Of a DNA stretch of 31,888 nt, positions 31,747-31,888 are shown one piece after another. The stretch is from DATJHM01 sp035493895. Lineage in GTDB: Bacteria; Chloroflexota; Ktedonobacteria; Ktedonobacterales; Ktedonobacteraceae. The stretch lies in assembly GCA_035493895.1 (NCBI GenBank), contig DATJHM010000203.1:1-31888 (forward strand). Reading direction: 5' to 3'. Each line of letters begins with the position of its first letter. Position 1 is the stretch's first letter. The position numbers and the translations under genes were made by a program. Below the pieces are notes generated by a model. The model saw only the letters and a program-made list of their open reading frames with translations, did not search any database and was not told the origin of the DNA.

Positions 31747-31888
31747 TTAGCTGATTACCTCGGTGCAGACGCCAGCACCAACGGTGCGGCCTCCCTCACG
31801 AATGGCGAAATTCACGCCCACTTCCATGGCTACGGGCTGGATCAACTCCACGGTCATCACGATGTTGTCTCCGGGAATCACCATCTCC
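31747..31888 (-). CDS. tuf: Elongation factor Tu, C-terminal part (cut by window edge)
   Basis: Only the last 47 residues are in the window. They read MVIPGDNIVMTVELIQPVAMEVG and then FAIREGGRTVGAGVCTEVIS before the TAA at 31747-31749, the end of EF-Tu domain 3. EF-Tu delivers aminoacyl-tRNA to the ribosome as a GTP complex. The final residues VCTEVIS differ from the common VVTKIIE type. It heads the tuf-rpmG-secE-nusG-rplK-rplA block on the minus strand. Confidence 0.96.
   Translation of the reverse strand, partial: EMVIPGDNIVMTVELIQPVAMEVGVNFAIREGGRTVGAGVCTEVIS

Overview
The window reads as a chromosomal piece from a Gram-positive-like, multicellular-type bacterium. My best guess is the Chloroflexota class Ktedonobacteria. 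This is an inference from gene content and style: Ser/Thr kinases fused to TPRs or Ig-like ectodomains, a class F-like sortase, a class A penicillin-binding protein with a GT51 motif written EDHTFWTNSG, a protein resembling the actinobacterial SCO5389 family, and moderate GC. No 16S rRNA, tRNA, phage, transposase or CRISPR array was seen.

Layout. 1-2 kb: the end of a SCO5389-like gene, a small membrane protein behind a perfect 20-bp palindrome, and a convergent COG2521-type methyltransferase. 2-6 kb: a structured intergenic stretch, a good sigma-70-type promoter, dnaE (replicative polymerase III alpha) and a terminator. 6-10 kb: a PrsW-like membrane protease, a truncated nucleotidyltransferase and an acyl-CoA synthetase, ending in a 30-bp tandem duplication. 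10-16 kb: a GNAT acetyltransferase divergent from a small acidic-tailed membrane protein, a sortase, a 584-bp intergenic island of short palindromes, an unknown 164-aa protein and a class A PBP. 16-20 kb: a membrane protein, rsmA/ksgA, and a soluble zinc-ribbon/kinase/12-TPR protein. 20-26 kb: a PRC-barrel protein, a beta-hydroxyacid dehydrogenase-type oxidoreductase, a transmembrane Ser/Thr kinase with a cysteine-rich Ig-like ectodomain, a separate membrane protein carrying the same ectodomain without a kinase, and an alpha/beta hydrolase. 26-28.7 kb: two tandem thymidylate-kinase-like genes, the second with an altered P-loop, and a DUF6939-like protein. 28.8-31.9 kb, minus strand: tuf (partial), rpmG, secE, nusG, rplK, rplA, closed by a near-perfect bidirectional terminator.

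How genes work together. The right end is the classic tuf-rpmG-secE-nusG-rplK-rplA translation/secretion block, but it stops after rplA rather than continuing into rplJ-rplL. The 10-16 kb part is about the cell surface (PBP, sortase). The most distinctive signal is the pair at 21.8-25.2 kb: kinase and kinase-less membrane protein share an ectodomain of about 190 residues with all eight cysteines in matching positions, each ending exactly at the last cysteine. They are separated by a strong terminator, so they look like separately expressed partners or competitors in sensing an extracellular signal. Second is the 12.1-13.1 kb palindrome island, where four copies of one short repeat family occur and one copy supplies a gene's stop codon.

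Start sites were chosen from Shine-Dalgarno sequences and family length. Several genes appear to use GTG or TTG starts.
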